From Pseudomonadota bacterium (GTDB taxonomy: Bacteria; Pseudomonadota; Alphaproteobacteria; Acetobacterales; Acetobacteraceae): a stretch of DNA of 64,000 nt. A model generated the notes under the pieces. It saw only the letters and a list, made by a program, of their open reading frames with translations, had not been told where the DNA came from and searched no databases. Position 1 is the stretch's first letter; every line of letters starts with the position of its first letter. Positions 27,298 through 35,466 of the stretch are shown piece by piece. The position numbers and the translations under genes are program-made. The stretch is taken from contig JAJZES010000005.1 in the NCBI GenBank assembly GCA_021845985.1, positions 162,407-226,406 of the forward strand. Reading direction: 5' to 3'.

Positions 27298-28622
27298 TCC
27301 GCGTCCGCTTCGCACCTTCGCCGACCGGCTGGCTGCATGTCGGCAACGCCCGGCTGGCACTGGTCAATTACCTGTTCGTGCGCCGGCATGGCGGGCGCTT
27401 CCTGCTGCGCCTCGACGATACCGACAGCGAGCGGGGCAGCGCCGAATTCGCCGAGGCGATCGGCCGCGACCTGCGCTGGCTCGGCATCGACTGGGACGAG
27501 ACGTTCCGCCAGTCCGATCGGCGCGACCGCTACGCCGAGGTCGCCGCCGTGCTGGAGAAATCCGGCCGGCTCTATCCCTGTTTCGAGAGCGAGGAGGAAC
27601 TGCGCGCCAAGCGCGAGCAGCGCGCCCGCCGCCACCTTCCCCCGGTCTATGACCGCGCCATGCTGCGGCTGACAGCGGCGCAGCGGGCGGCGGCGGAGGC
27701 CGGCGGCAAGCGTCCCTATTGGCGTTTCCGCCTGTCGGACGGGCATGCGACATGGCACGATCAGGTGCTCGGGCGGCGGCAGATCAAGCTGCCGGCGCTG
27801 TCCGACCCGGTGCTGATCCGCGCCGACGGCACCCCGCTCTACACCTTCGCCAGCGTCGTCGATGACCTCGACAGCCAGGTCAGCCATGTCATCCGCGGCG
27901 AGGACCATGTCACCAATACCGGCGTTCAGCTCGATCTGATCGCGGCACTCGGCGGCGCCGCGCCGCAGTTCGCGCATCTGCCGCTGCTGCTCGACGAGGC
28001 GGGCGAAAAACTCTCCAAGCGGCTCGATGGCCTGTCGCTGCGGCGGCTGCGCAGCGACGGGGTGGAGGCGGCGGCGATCGCCGCCTATCTGGCGCGGCTC
28101 GGCTCGTCGCGCGATCCGGTGCCGGCGACGCTGGCCGAGCTGGCGGCGGATTTCGCCTTTTCGCAGTTTTCCACCTCGTCCGCCCGCTTTGACATGGCGC
28201 AGGTGCGGGCGCTGAACCGCAAAGTGCTGGCGACGACCGGTTTCGCCGATGTCGCCGAACGCCTGCCGGCCGGCGCCACCGAGGCGTTCTGGCTCGCCGT
28301 GCGCGGCAATCTCGATCTGCTCAACGAGGCGCGCGGCTGGTGGGACGTGGTCGCCGGTAGCATCGTGCCGCCGGTGATCGACGGCGAGGGCGGGTTCCTG
28401 CGCGAGGCGCTGGACCTGCTGCCGGCCGAGCCGTGGGATGGCGAGGTCTGGCCGCGCTGGACCGGAGCGCTCAAAGAGCGCACCGGGCGGGCCGGCAAGG
28501 CGCTGTTCCTGCCGCTGCGGCTGGCGCTGACCGGGGAGGATCACGGGCCGGACCTCAAGACGCTGCTGCCGCTGATCGGCCGGGTCCGCGCGGCGGAGCG
28601 GCTGCGGGTCGCCGCCGCCTGA
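27294..28622 (+). CDS. gltX: glutamyl-tRNA synthetase
   Basis: Charges tRNA(Glu), or in organisms with two copies possibly tRNA(Gln) for later amidation. 442 residues, class I. The HIGH motif appears as HVGN within APSPTGWLHVGNARLALVNY, and the KMSKS loop as KLSKR in LDEAGEKLSKRLDG. The Glu-tRNA pattern LRLDDTDSERGSAEFAEAI is present, and the C-terminal anticodon-binding helical domain is complete. It overlaps the hypothetical gene upstream. The zinc-cysteine set of the longer GltX is not evident, which suits the shorter alphaproteobacterial type. Confidence 0.94.
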   Translation: MIRVRFAPSPTGWLHVGNARLALVNYLFVRRHGGRFLLRLDDTDSERGSAEFAEAIGRDLRWLGIDWDETFRQSDRRDRYAEVAAVLEKSGRLYPCFESEEELRAKREQRARRHLPPVYDRAMLRLTAAQRAAAEAGGKRPYWRFRLSDGHATWHDQVLGRRQIKLPALSDPVLIRADGTPLYTFASVVDDLDSQVSHVIRGEDHVTNTGVQLDLIAALGGAAPQFAHLPLLLDEAGEKLSKRLDGLSLRRLRSDGVEAAAIAAYLARLGSSRDPVPATLAELAADFAFSQFSTSSARFDMAQVRALNRKVLATTGFADVAERLPAGATEAFWLAVRGNLDLLNEARGWWDVVAGSIVPPVIDGEGGFLREALDLLPAEPWDGEVWPRWTGALKERTGRAGKALFLPLRLALTGEDHGPDLKTLLPLIGRVRAAERLRVAAA

Positions 28623-28629
28623 GCCGGCC

Positions 28630-29685
28630 TTATCCGACCACCCGCAGTTGCGGCCGGCGCTCGGCACGGGCCAGGGCGCGGTAGATCGCGAGATAATCCT
28701 CCGCCATGCGTCTGGCGCTGAAGCGCTCGACGAAGCGGGCGCGGATGCGGGCGCGGTCGAGCAGATGCAGCCGCCCGACCGCCGCCACCGCCGCTGCCTC
28801 GCTGCGCACGATGAAGCCGGTGACGCCGTCTTCCACCACTTCGGGCACCGAGCCGCAGTCATAGGCGATGACCGGCGTGCCGCAGGCCATGGCCTCGATC
28901 ATCACCAGCCCGAACGGCTCCGGCCAGTCGATCGGCATCAGCAGGGCGTGGGCGCCGGAGAGGAAGCGGGGTTTTGCCGCCTCGTCGATCTCGCCGATCA
29001 GTGTCGCCTGCACGCCATCGAGCAGTGGGCGGATGGCGGTGTCGTAATAGGCGGTGTCGGCGCGATCGACCTTGGCGGCGAGGCGCAGCTTCATCCCGCT
29101 GGCGTGGGCGATGGCGATGGCGCGGTCGGGGCGCTTTTCCGGGCAGATGCGGCCGAGGAATGCCAGATATTCCGGCTGCACCGGCTGCGGCGTCAGCAGC
29201 GATTCGGGCAGGCCGTGATGCACCGTCGCCGCCCAGTTCAGCTCCATCAGCGGGGTGCGCTGATTGTCGCTGATCGAGACCAGCGGCGCGCCGTTGAAAT
29301 GGCGCAGCGCCGCCTTCAGCTCCGGCAGGTCGAGCCGGCCGTGCAGGGTGGTGAGAAACGGCGTGTGTTCGCGCGCGAACAGCGGCATCGCCTGATAATC
29401 GGTGTGGAAGTGCAACACGTCGAATTCGCCGGCGCGGCGGCAGACATTCTCCATCTGCATGAAATGCGGCGCCAGCGTGTCGCGGATATCGGGGTCGAGG
29501 CGCAGCGCCTGCGGCCAGGCACTGTCCAGTTCGGCCGCGGTGATGCTGTCGCCGCTGGCGAACAGCGTCACCTGATGGCCCATCGCGACCAGTTCTTCGG
29601 TCAGGTAGGAGACCACCCGCTCCGTGCCGCCATACAGTTTCGGGGGGACTGCTTCAAATAACGGTGAGATTTGCGCAATACGCAC
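28630..29685 (-). CDS. glycosyltransferase family 4
   Basis: 351-residue GT-B transferase. The N-terminal half begins [20 protein letters not shown], with [20 protein letters not shown]; the C-terminal half has [20 protein letters not shown] and [20 protein letters not shown] with the EX7E motif. The GTG start was chosen because AAGGA lies 7 nt upstream and it places the conserved start at residue 1. It is convergent with gltX (7-bp gap) and divergent from the ABC exporter. Relatives often act in exopolysaccharide or glycoside synthesis; the acceptor is not known. Confidence 0.88.
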   Translation of the reverse strand: MRIAQISPLFEAVPPKLYGGTERVVSYLTEELVAMGHQVTLFASGDSITAAELDSAWPQALRLDPDIRDTLAPHFMQMENVCRRAGEFDVLHFHTDYQAMPLFAREHTPFLTTLHGRLDLPELKAALRHFNGAPLVSISDNQRTPLMELNWAATVHHGLPESLLTPQPVQPEYLAFLGRICPEKRPDRAIAIAHASGMKLRLAAKVDRADTAYYDTAIRPLLDGVQATLIGEIDEAAKPRFLSGAHALLMPIDWPEPFGLVMIEAMACGTPVIAYDCGSVPEVVEDGVTGFIVRSEAAAVAAVGRLHLLDRARIRARFVERFSARRMAEDYLAIYRALARAERRPQLRVVG

Positions 29686-29820
29686 GATGTGGTCCTTCCG
29701 TCTCTGTGTCGCAGACGACCGAATACGCGCTATTCTTGTCTTCAATCGGGCGATCGGTGCCGTAATTCTGACGCACAATGCGGTCCCTTATGTGAGAGTC
29801 ATCATCAAGGACTGCTCGGG

Positions 29821-31725
29821 ATGGGAAATATTGTGCGGGGCGTGGTGGGATTTTCCGGTAGTGCCAAGCACAACGGTTCACCGTCGCGCGGGTTGCGCCC
29901 GGCCGATCCGGCTCCCGCCACGGCAACGTCATCGGCCGCGGCGGCGCCGCGGCCGCCCTGCCCAGCGCCGGCCGCGGCGGCGCTGCAACGGCCGCGCAGC
30001 CCGGTGCGGTTCATCCTGTCCTATGCGGCGCGGCACTGGGTGGCGCACAGCGTCATGCTGGCCTCGGTGGTCATCGCCGTCGCCGCCTCGGTCGGCTCGC
30101 AATACGCGGTCCGCGATCTGGTCGATGCGCTGACCAATTACGGCGATGTGTGGCAGGCCTTTGCGGTGCTGGCCGGGCTGATCGCCGCCGACAACCTGTC
30201 GTGGCGGGTCGGCGGCTGGGTTGCCACCAGCGCGCTCACCCGCGTCACCGGCGACATCCGCCGCGACCTGTTTCAGCATCTGACCGGCCACGCCCCGGCC
30301 TATTTCGCCGACCGGCTGCCGGGCATGCTGGCCAGCCGCATCTCGGCCACCGCCAACGCCGTCTATACGGTGGAGAACACCTTTTTCTGGAACACGCTGC
30401 CGCCCTGCCTTGCGGTGCTGTTCTCCATCGTCATGCTGGCGCTGGTCGATCCGATCATGGCGCTGGCGCTGGTCGCGGTGTCCGCCGGTCTGGCGCTGGT
30501 CATCGTCCAGTTGGCGGCGCGCGGCGGGCCGCTGCACCATCAATATGCCGCCGAGGCGGCTGCGGTGGATGGCGAGCTGGTCGATGTCATCAACAACATG
30601 CCGCTGGTGCGGGCGTTTGGCGCGACGCTGCGTGAGCGTGAACGCTTCGCCAACCGGGTCGGCCACGAGGTCGAGAGCCGCGGTCGCAGCCTGCGCTACC
30701 TGGAAAAGCTGCGGCTGCTGCATGCGGTCAGCACCGCGATCCTGACCGGTGGACTGCTCGCCTGGGCGATTCTGCTGTGGCAGCAGCATCTGGCGACGCC
30801 GGGCGATGTCGTGCTGGTGTGCACCCTCGGCTTCACCATCCTGCACGGCACCCGCGACCTCGCCGTCGCCCTGGTCGATAGCGTGCAGCATGCCGCGCGT
30901 GTCAGCGAGGCGGTGGCGACGCTGCTGCTGCCGCATGAGCGGTTTGAACGGGCCGGGGCGCGGGCGCTGCCGCGGGCACGCGGCGAGGTCGAGTTCCGCA
31001 ATGTCGCCTTCGCCTATCCCGATGGCTCGGCGGTGCTGGACGGGTTCAATTTGCGCATCGCCGCGGGCACCAGCCTCGGCATCGTCGGGCGCTCGGGATC
31101 GGGCAAATCGACGGCGCTGGCGCTGCTGCAGCGGCTGCGCACGCCCGAGCAGGGGCTGGTGCTGCTCGACGGGCTGGACATCACCGAACTGACCCAGGAC
31201 AGCCTCTCCGAAGCCGTCTCGGTGGTGCCGCAGGATGTGATGCTGTTTTGCCGCTCGGTGCGCGAGAACATCCGCTACAGCCGCCCCGAGGCGAGCGACG
31301 TCGAGGTGCGCGCGGCGGCCGAGGCGGCCGGCTGCCGCGACTTCATCGACGCCCTGCCGCAGGGCTGGGACACCGCGGTCGGCGACCGTGGCGTCAAGCT
31401 CTCCGGCGGGCAGCGCCAGCGGCTGGCCATCGCCCGCGCCTTCCTGCGCAACGCCCCGGTGCTGGTGCTCGATGAGGCGACCTCGGCGCTCGACTCCGAA
31501 TCCGAGCAGGCGGTGCAGCGTGCGCTCGACCGGCTGATGGTCGGGCGGACGGTGATCGCGGTGGCGCACCGGCTTTCGACGCTGCGCGATTTCGATCGCA
31601 TCGTGGTGATGCAGGGCGGCCACATCGTCCAGGACGGCAAGCCCGACGAGCTGGAGCGGCTGGCGGGGCCGTATCGCGACCTGCTGACCCGGCAGGTCGG
31701 GCGCGCCGTCGGGGCGGCGGCGTAA
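29821..31725 (+). CDS. ABC exporter (fused permease-ATPase)
   Basis: 634-residue half-transporter. After a poorly conserved alanine/proline-rich leader of about 60 residues come six transmembrane helices (AHSVMLASVVIAVAASVG through HAVSTAILTGGLLAWAILLW), then the ATPase with Walker A GRSGSGKST, Q-loop SVVPQDVMLF, signature KLSGGQRQRLAIARAFL, Walker B VLVLDEATSALDSE and H-loop AVAHRLSTL. ABCB-type exporters move lipids, oligosaccharides, peptides or drugs outward. The ATG is preceded by AAGGA. It is divergent from the GT4 gene, which could mean a shared glycan or lipid pathway. Confidence 0.92.
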   Translation: MGNIVRGVVGFSGSAKHNGSPSRGLRPADPAPATATSSAAAAPRPPCPAPAAAALQRPRSPVRFILSYAARHWVAHSVMLASVVIAVAASVGSQYAVRDLVDALTNYGDVWQAFAVLAGLIAADNLSWRVGGWVATSALTRVTGDIRRDLFQHLTGHAPAYFADRLPGMLASRISATANAVYTVENTFFWNTLPPCLAVLFSIVMLALVDPIMALALVAVSAGLALVIVQLAARGGPLHHQYAAEAAAVDGELVDVINNMPLVRAFGATLRERERFANRVGHEVESRGRSLRYLEKLRLLHAVSTAILTGGLLAWAILLWQQHLATPGDVVLVCTLGFTILHGTRDLAVALVDSVQHAARVSEAVATLLLPHERFERAGARALPRARGEVEFRNVAFAYPDGSAVLDGFNLRIAAGTSLGIVGRSGSGKSTALALLQRLRTPEQGLVLLDGLDITELTQDSLSEAVSVVPQDVMLFCRSVRENIRYSRPEASDVEVRAAAEAAGCRDFIDALPQGWDTAVGDRGVKLSGGQRQRLAIARAFLRNAPVLVLDEATSALDSESEQAVQRALDRLMVGRTVIAVAHRLSTLRDFDRIVVMQGGHIVQDGKPDELERLAGPYRDLLTRQVGRAVGAAA

Positions 31726-31879
31726 ACCGCCCCCCGACCGACGGTGGCGAGGTCGCGCGGCGGGCATCGCCGGCCCCGGCTGAGGCGATCGCAACGGCGG
31801 AGCGCGCTCCCCCGTTCTGCTTTCGGCGGCGTTCGTGGTATCAGCCTGCGCGCATCGCGAAGCGCCGGCCCCCGAGACG

Positions 31880-33235
31880 ATGACGCCGCCCGACACGACC
31901 ATATCCGACCTGCCGCCCCGGCCTGTCAGGCTGCCGCGCCCGGAGCGCCGGCCGATGGGCTGGCGCGAGCGCGGCCGGCGGATCGCGCTGCCGATGCTGC
32001 TGCTGTCGGTGCTGCTGCATCTGCTGCTGATGGCGACCTTGTGGTTGGCGCATCGTCCGCCGCCGGAAGGCGCGGTGGCGCCGCCGTCGTTTGAGATGCT
32101 GACGCAGCCCGAGGTGCCGATCGGCAAGCCGAACGCGGCGACGCCGTCGGAGATTCCGGCGCCGGCCGAACCGCCGGCCCCAGCGGCGCCGCCGGTGCCG
32201 ACGCCGCCGAGCGCGACGCCGCCGGTTCCGGCCCCACCGGTGCCGACCCCGCCGACGACACTGCCGCCGTCGGCAGCGCCGCCGACTGCGATGCCGCCGA
32301 CTGCGATGCCGCCGAGTGCAACGCCGCCGAGCGTAACGCCGCCAAGCGCGACGCCGCCGAGCGCAACCCCGCTGACTGCGACCCCACCGAGCGCGACGCC
32401 GCCGACCGCGAGCCCGCCGGCGGCGGCGGTGCCGACAACGACGGTGCCGCCTGGGCCATCGGCGCCGCCACGGCCGCGGCCGGCGCAGACCTCCGCCCTG
32501 CCGCCGTCGGCGACCGGGGAAATCGCCACGCCGCCGCCGCTCGCCACCCCGCACCTGCCGCTGGCATCGCCGCCGGCGGCGACGATGATCCTGCCGCCGG
32601 CGGTGCCGGTGCCGCCGCCGCCGGCGCCGCCCGCGGCGAAGCCCGAACTGCCGCAGGTGCGGCTGTCGCTGATGCCCGAGATGCCGATGCCGCCGGAGGA
32701 TGAGCCGTCGCTGCTGCGCCCGCCGCCGCCGCCGGCGCCGCCGTCGCCGCGCCGCCGTCCGGTGTTTCCGATGCCGATGGATACCAGCCTCGGACCATCG
32801 ACCATGCCGTCGCAATCGCGCGCCGCCAGCCGCGGCACCGGCGCCATCGATCTGCGGCTCGGTCGCGCGGCGCAGGTCTCCAACGGCGAGCCGCCGCGCG
32901 ACAGCGCCGCGGCGGTCGGCTCAATCGTCGTCCACGGTGCCCAGGTCGGCAAGGACTGGATCGAATTGCTGCATGAATGGTGGCTGCGGCATGGCTACTA
33001 TCCGCAGGAGGCGGCCCGCCGCGGCGAAGACGGGCTGGTCGCCATCCACGTCAAGGTGGATCGCTACGGCATCGTCCACGGCGTTGAACTGCTCAGCAGT
33101 TCCGGCTCGCAATGGCTCGACCTTGGGGCGCAGGGTACCTTCCGCGGCGCCCATCTGCCGCCCTTCCCGCCGAGCACGCCCGAGCCGGATGCCGACCTCG
33201 ACATCACCATTCAGTATGTGCTGACCGGCCGCTGA
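31880..33235 (+). CDS. TonB-like energy transducer with long proline-rich linker
   Basis: About 451 residues. One membrane anchor near residues 35-58 (ALPMLLLSVLLHLLLMATLW), then some 230 residues rich in Pro, Ala and Thr made of short repeats such as TPPSATPPS, then a C-terminal TonB-like domain: EWWLRHGYYPQEAARRGEDG, VAIHVKVDRYGIVHGVELLS, ending in ITIQYVLTGR. It would span the periplasm and pass proton-motive-force energy to an outer-membrane receptor. No ExbBD or receptor gene is near. The start is uncertain (GTG 31835, ATG 31880, ATG 31955). The linker DNA is a degenerate repeat, prone to copy change. Confidence 0.78.
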   Translation: MTPPDTTISDLPPRPVRLPRPERRPMGWRERGRRIALPMLLLSVLLHLLLMATLWLAHRPPPEGAVAPPSFEMLTQPEVPIGKPNAATPSEIPAPAEPPAPAAPPVPTPPSATPPVPAPPVPTPPTTLPPSAAPPTAMPPTAMPPSATPPSVTPPSATPPSATPLTATPPSATPPTASPPAAAVPTTTVPPGPSAPPRPRPAQTSALPPSATGEIATPPPLATPHLPLASPPAATMILPPAVPVPPPPAPPAAKPELPQVRLSLMPEMPMPPEDEPSLLRPPPPPAPPSPRRRPVFPMPMDTSLGPSTMPSQSRAASRGTGAIDLRLGRAAQVSNGEPPRDSAAAVGSIVVHGAQVGKDWIELLHEWWLRHGYYPQEAARRGEDGLVAIHVKVDRYGIVHGVELLSSSGSQWLDLGAQGTFRGAHLPPFPPSTPEPDADLDITIQYVLTGR

Positions 33236-33326
33236 TCGCGCTTACGTTTGCACACACTCCGACGCGGAACCGACACCCCGCCGCGCCCATTTGACCGGCT
33301 GATCGAACGGCCTGGAAGGAATACCG

Positions 33327-33461
33327 ATGTCGCGTCCGTTTCGCCGGCTGGTGGCAGCGATCGGCCTTGTGCTGATGGCCGGCGCACTCTCGGCCTGCAT
33401 CATCGAGGAGCCGGGCGGGCCGCATCGCGGCTGGTGCTGGTGGCACCCGTACCGCTGCTAA
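33327..33461 (+). CDS. 44-residue lipoprotein
   Basis: Small protein with a signal peptide ending in the lipobox LSAC (MSRPFRRLVAAIGLVLMAGA then LSAC), so the mature part is a lipid-anchored peptide of about 21 residues, IIEEPGGPHRGWCWWHPYRC with the lipidated Cys before it. GGAAGGA lies 6 nt before the ATG. The mature end has two more Cys, three Trp and two His. Tiny lipoproteins of entericidin type have this layout, though the tail does not match one I know. It lies 91 bp after the TonB-like gene. Confidence 0.72.
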   Translation: MSRPFRRLVAAIGLVLMAGALSACIIEEPGGPHRGWCWWHPYRC

Positions 33462-33490
33462 GCGCGGGGCTGAGCGCGGGCGCCGGCGGG

Positions 33491-33778
33491 TCAGGCGGCC
33501 AGCGACAGCCCCGGCCGTCGCTGGTGCCCGCCGAAGCAGCGTGCCAGATCGGCCACCGTGCGCACCTGGCTCAGCGCCGCGTCCGCCAGATCGCGGCCGA
33601 GCAGCGCCTCCAGCTCCAGCCCGGCTTCGACCAGGTCGAGACTGTCCATGCCGAGATCGGCAAGCCGCGTCTCGGCGGTCAGGCCACCCTCCGGGGCATA
33701 GACGATCCGCCGCAGCAGCAGCACAATCTCGCCGACCAGAGTGTCTTCGGCGTGATCTTCGGGCTGATCGTCACGCAT
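33491..33778 (-). CDS. acyl carrier protein-like protein
   Basis: 95 residues with the four-helix carrier pattern and the phosphopantetheine attachment serine in DLGMDSLDLVEAG (Ser46). It would carry an acyl or aminoacyl group on a thioester. GGAGAG lies 5 nt before the ATG. It is not near fatty acid synthesis genes, so it is probably a specialised carrier rather than AcpP; the C-terminus LARCFGGHQRRPGLSLAA is unlike AcpP. Convergent with the small lipoprotein, downstream of speE on the same strand. Confidence 0.85.
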   Translation of the reverse strand: MRDDQPEDHAEDTLVGEIVLLLRRIVYAPEGGLTAETRLADLGMDSLDLVEAGLELEALLGRDLADAALSQVRTVADLARCFGGHQRRPGLSLAA

Positions 33779-33877
33779 TTTGTCTCTCCGCCTCGTGAAC
33801 ATATTTGCAGCGGTATCACGGAGAGATGACACACGATAGCGAGATTTGCTTCCGAATCCCCGGAACATTGGGCTTTC

Positions 33878-33902
33878 CGCAACCGGTATTTGACCGGATG
33901 CG
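33878..33902 (-). terminator. stem-loop after speE
   Basis: Stem of 5 + 5 bp with one T-T mismatch (CCGCA-T-CCGGT / ACCGG-T-TGCGG) around loop CAAAT, starting 8 nt after the speE stop. There is no T-run, so it may be a Rho-assisted terminator or an mRNA 3' stabiliser. Confidence 0.45.
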
Positions 33903-33909
33903 GATTGGA

Positions 33910-34773
33910 TTACGGAAGTTGCCGGGCGATATAGGGCGGCAACTGAAACGCCGCATGCTGCACCTGCGGCGTCCAATACTCGGTGCGGCCGAGCACGCCG
34001 GCCGCCCGCGCCCGCGCGGTGATCGTCTCCACCGTCAGCGCCGCCAGCCCGGCCTGCTTGGCGGCGAAGCCGAGCGTCATGAAACCGCCGACATAGGTTG
34101 GCACCGCGGCGACATAGGCGCCGACATGGGGAAAGAAACGGGCGCGGCGGGCGCTGGTGTCGCGCAATTCGTCGGCCTGCATGAACGGCACGCCGCACTG
34201 GTTGACGACCAGGCCGCCATCGGCGAGCACGCGCGCGGCATTGGCATAGAAGGCGTCGGTGAACAGCACCTCGCCGACGCCGATCGGGTCGGTCGAGTCG
34301 ACGATGATGACATCGACGCTGGCGTCCGGCGCGGTGCGCACATAGTCGATGCCGTCGCCGACGATCACCTGTGCCCGCGCATCGTCCCAGGCGTCGCCGC
34401 CGATGTTGGGCAGATGTTCGCGGGCAAGCCGGATCACCTCGCCGTCGATCTCGACCATCACCGCCTGTTCGACGCCCGCATGCATCAGCACCCGGCGCAG
34501 CACGCCGCCGTCGCCGGCGCCGATGATCAGCACCCGCCGCGCCGCGCCATGCGCCAGCAGCGGCACATGCGTCAGCATCTCCTGATAGACGAACTCATCG
34601 GCCTCGGTGATCTGCACCACGCCGTCGAGCAGCATGACGCGGCCATGCGAGGCGCTGTCGAACACCATGATATCCTGAAATGCACTCTGCACGCGGGCGA
34701 GTTCGCGCCGCACCAGAAAGCGCTGGCCCCATGCGGGGTAAAGGGTCTCATTGACCCAGGTGTCGGTTGTCAT
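33910..34773 (-). CDS. speE: polyamine aminopropyltransferase (spermidine synthase)
   Basis: Transfers an aminopropyl group from decarboxylated SAM to putrescine to give spermidine. 287 residues. Family motifs are LLDGVVQITEADEFVYQEML, VLIIGAGDGGVLRRVL (cofactor-binding glycines), VIVDSTDPIGVGEVLF with the catalytic Asp, and an N-terminal beta domain. It lies 69 bp after speD on the same strand, with a strong stem-loop between them, so expression of the two may be uneven. Confidence 0.95.
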   Translation of the reverse strand: MTTDTWVNETLYPAWGQRFLVRRELARVQSAFQDIMVFDSASHGRVMLLDGVVQITEADEFVYQEMLTHVPLLAHGAARRVLIIGAGDGGVLRRVLMHAGVEQAVMVEIDGEVIRLAREHLPNIGGDAWDDARAQVIVGDGIDYVRTAPDASVDVIIVDSTDPIGVGEVLFTDAFYANAARVLADGGLVVNQCGVPFMQADELRDTSARRARFFPHVGAYVAAVPTYVGGFMTLGFAAKQAGLAALTVETITARARAAGVLGRTEYWTPQVQHAAFQLPPYIARQLP

Positions 34774-34791
34774 CGCGGTCTCCGCAAACGC

Positions 34792-34821
34792 GACGGGCCG
34801 GACGTCGCCGTCCGGCCCGTC
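34792..34821 (-). terminator. strong 13-bp stem-loop between speD and speE
   Basis: Perfect stem GACGGGCCGGACG / CGTCCGGCCCGTC with a 4-nt loop (GCGA on the minus strand, a GNRA-type tetraloop). It begins 21 nt after the speD stop and ends 18 nt before the speE ATG. The minus-strand 3' side is GCGTTTGC, too poor in T for a full intrinsic terminator, so partial termination or a processing barrier is likely. Confidence 0.6.
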
Positions 34822-34842
34822 ATGTTTCGTCGTGGGTCTGGA

Positions 34843-35307
34843 TCAGACGATGCGGCCGCGCCGCTGTTCGTCGAGCTTGATCTCGGTCGGGGTGAACGCC
34901 CGCCGCAGGATCGGCAGCGACAGATGCGGGTCGCAGGCGCCGCACATGAAGATGTCCACCGCGGCAAAGCCACGCTCGGGCCATGTGTGGATGGAGATGT
35001 GACTCTCCGCCAGCACGACCACTCCCGACACCCCGCCATTGGGCGAGAAGTGATGGAAATGGCTGTGCAGGATCGTCGCCCCGGCGGCGCGCGCGGCGTC
35101 GCACAGCGCCGCGTCGATATGCGCGGGATCGGTCAGGTTGTCCGCCCCCCACAGATCGATCAGCAGATGCGTGCCGGCAAACATCATGCCGTCACGCTGC
35201 ACGAAGTAGTCTTTCTGCGCCTCATTCGCGTTCGCGAGCGGCGTGTCGTTCGTCTGGTTCTCGCTCGGGAACTCCGAGACCATCCCCAGTGGCGTGAGTG
35301 CGTCCAT
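34843..35307 (-). CDS. speD: S-adenosylmethionine decarboxylase proenzyme (class 1)
   Basis: Makes decarboxylated SAM for spermidine synthesis. The 154-residue proenzyme self-cleaves at the Glu-Ser bond in [20 protein letters not shown] to form a pyruvoyl group on Ser; the catalytic His and Cys lie in [15 protein letters not shown] and [12 protein letters not shown]. The length is slightly longer than the minimal bacterial form because of about 30 extra N-terminal residues before the conserved [20 protein letters not shown]. The ATG has AAGGGG 5 nt upstream. Its leader has two hairpins (see 35318-35370). Confidence 0.93.
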   Translation of the reverse strand: MDALTPLGMVSEFPSENQTNDTPLANANEAQKDYFVQRDGMMFAGTHLLIDLWGADNLTDPAHIDAALCDAARAAGATILHSHFHHFSPNGGVSGVVVLAESHISIHTWPERGFAAVDIFMCGACDPHLSLPILRRAFTPTEIKLDEQRRGRIV

Positions 35308-35317
35308 CGCTACCCCT

Positions 35318-35370
35318 TCCAACCAGCAGACAGCCTGTTGGACGCGGTCGGCTTTGCAGCCGGCCGCGTC
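35318..35370 (-). promoter_or_regulatory. structured leader of speD: two overlapping hairpins beside the ribosome site
   Basis: Minus-strand RNA can form GACGCGGCCGGCU-GCAA-AGCCGACCGCGUC (35341-35370; 12 of 13 pairs, one C-A mismatch, GNRA loop) and UCCAACAG / CUG-G-UUGGA (35318-35342; one bulge). The second stem ends in the GGA of the speD Shine-Dalgarno GGAAGGGG, and the two stems share two bases at 35341-35342. This is the layout of a switchable leader. A short Arg-rich frame starting at ATG 35395 runs through it out of frame with speD. Confidence 0.4.
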
Positions 35371-35450
35371 CCCTGGGGCCAAGGCGGCGGAACATGATGA
35401 AAAGGGGGGGGCGGCGCAAGAGCAAATCCTCCCCGCGGCGTGACCATGCT

Positions 35451-35465
35451 GCACCCCTCGGGTGC
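35451..35465 (-). terminator. small stem-loop after the AMIN/TPR-like gene
   Basis: Perfect 6-bp stem GCACCC / GGGTGC with a 3-nt loop, one base beyond the stop codon at 35467-35469. A C8T4 run lies about 40 nt further on the minus strand. Weak terminator candidate for the chemotaxis operon. Confidence 0.35.
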
Positions 35466-35466
35466 G

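Noticed and set aside
29736..29768. TTGTCT and TAATTC as a promoter for the ABC exporter
   Set aside because: The spacer is 21 bp, too long for a sigma-70 promoter.
29929..32952. 1007-codon minus-strand frame with a Gly/Ala-rich repeat (GGVALGGVAVGG type)
   Set aside because: It is antisense to the ABC exporter and the TonB-like gene; the Gly repeat is the mirror of the Pro/Thr linker codons.
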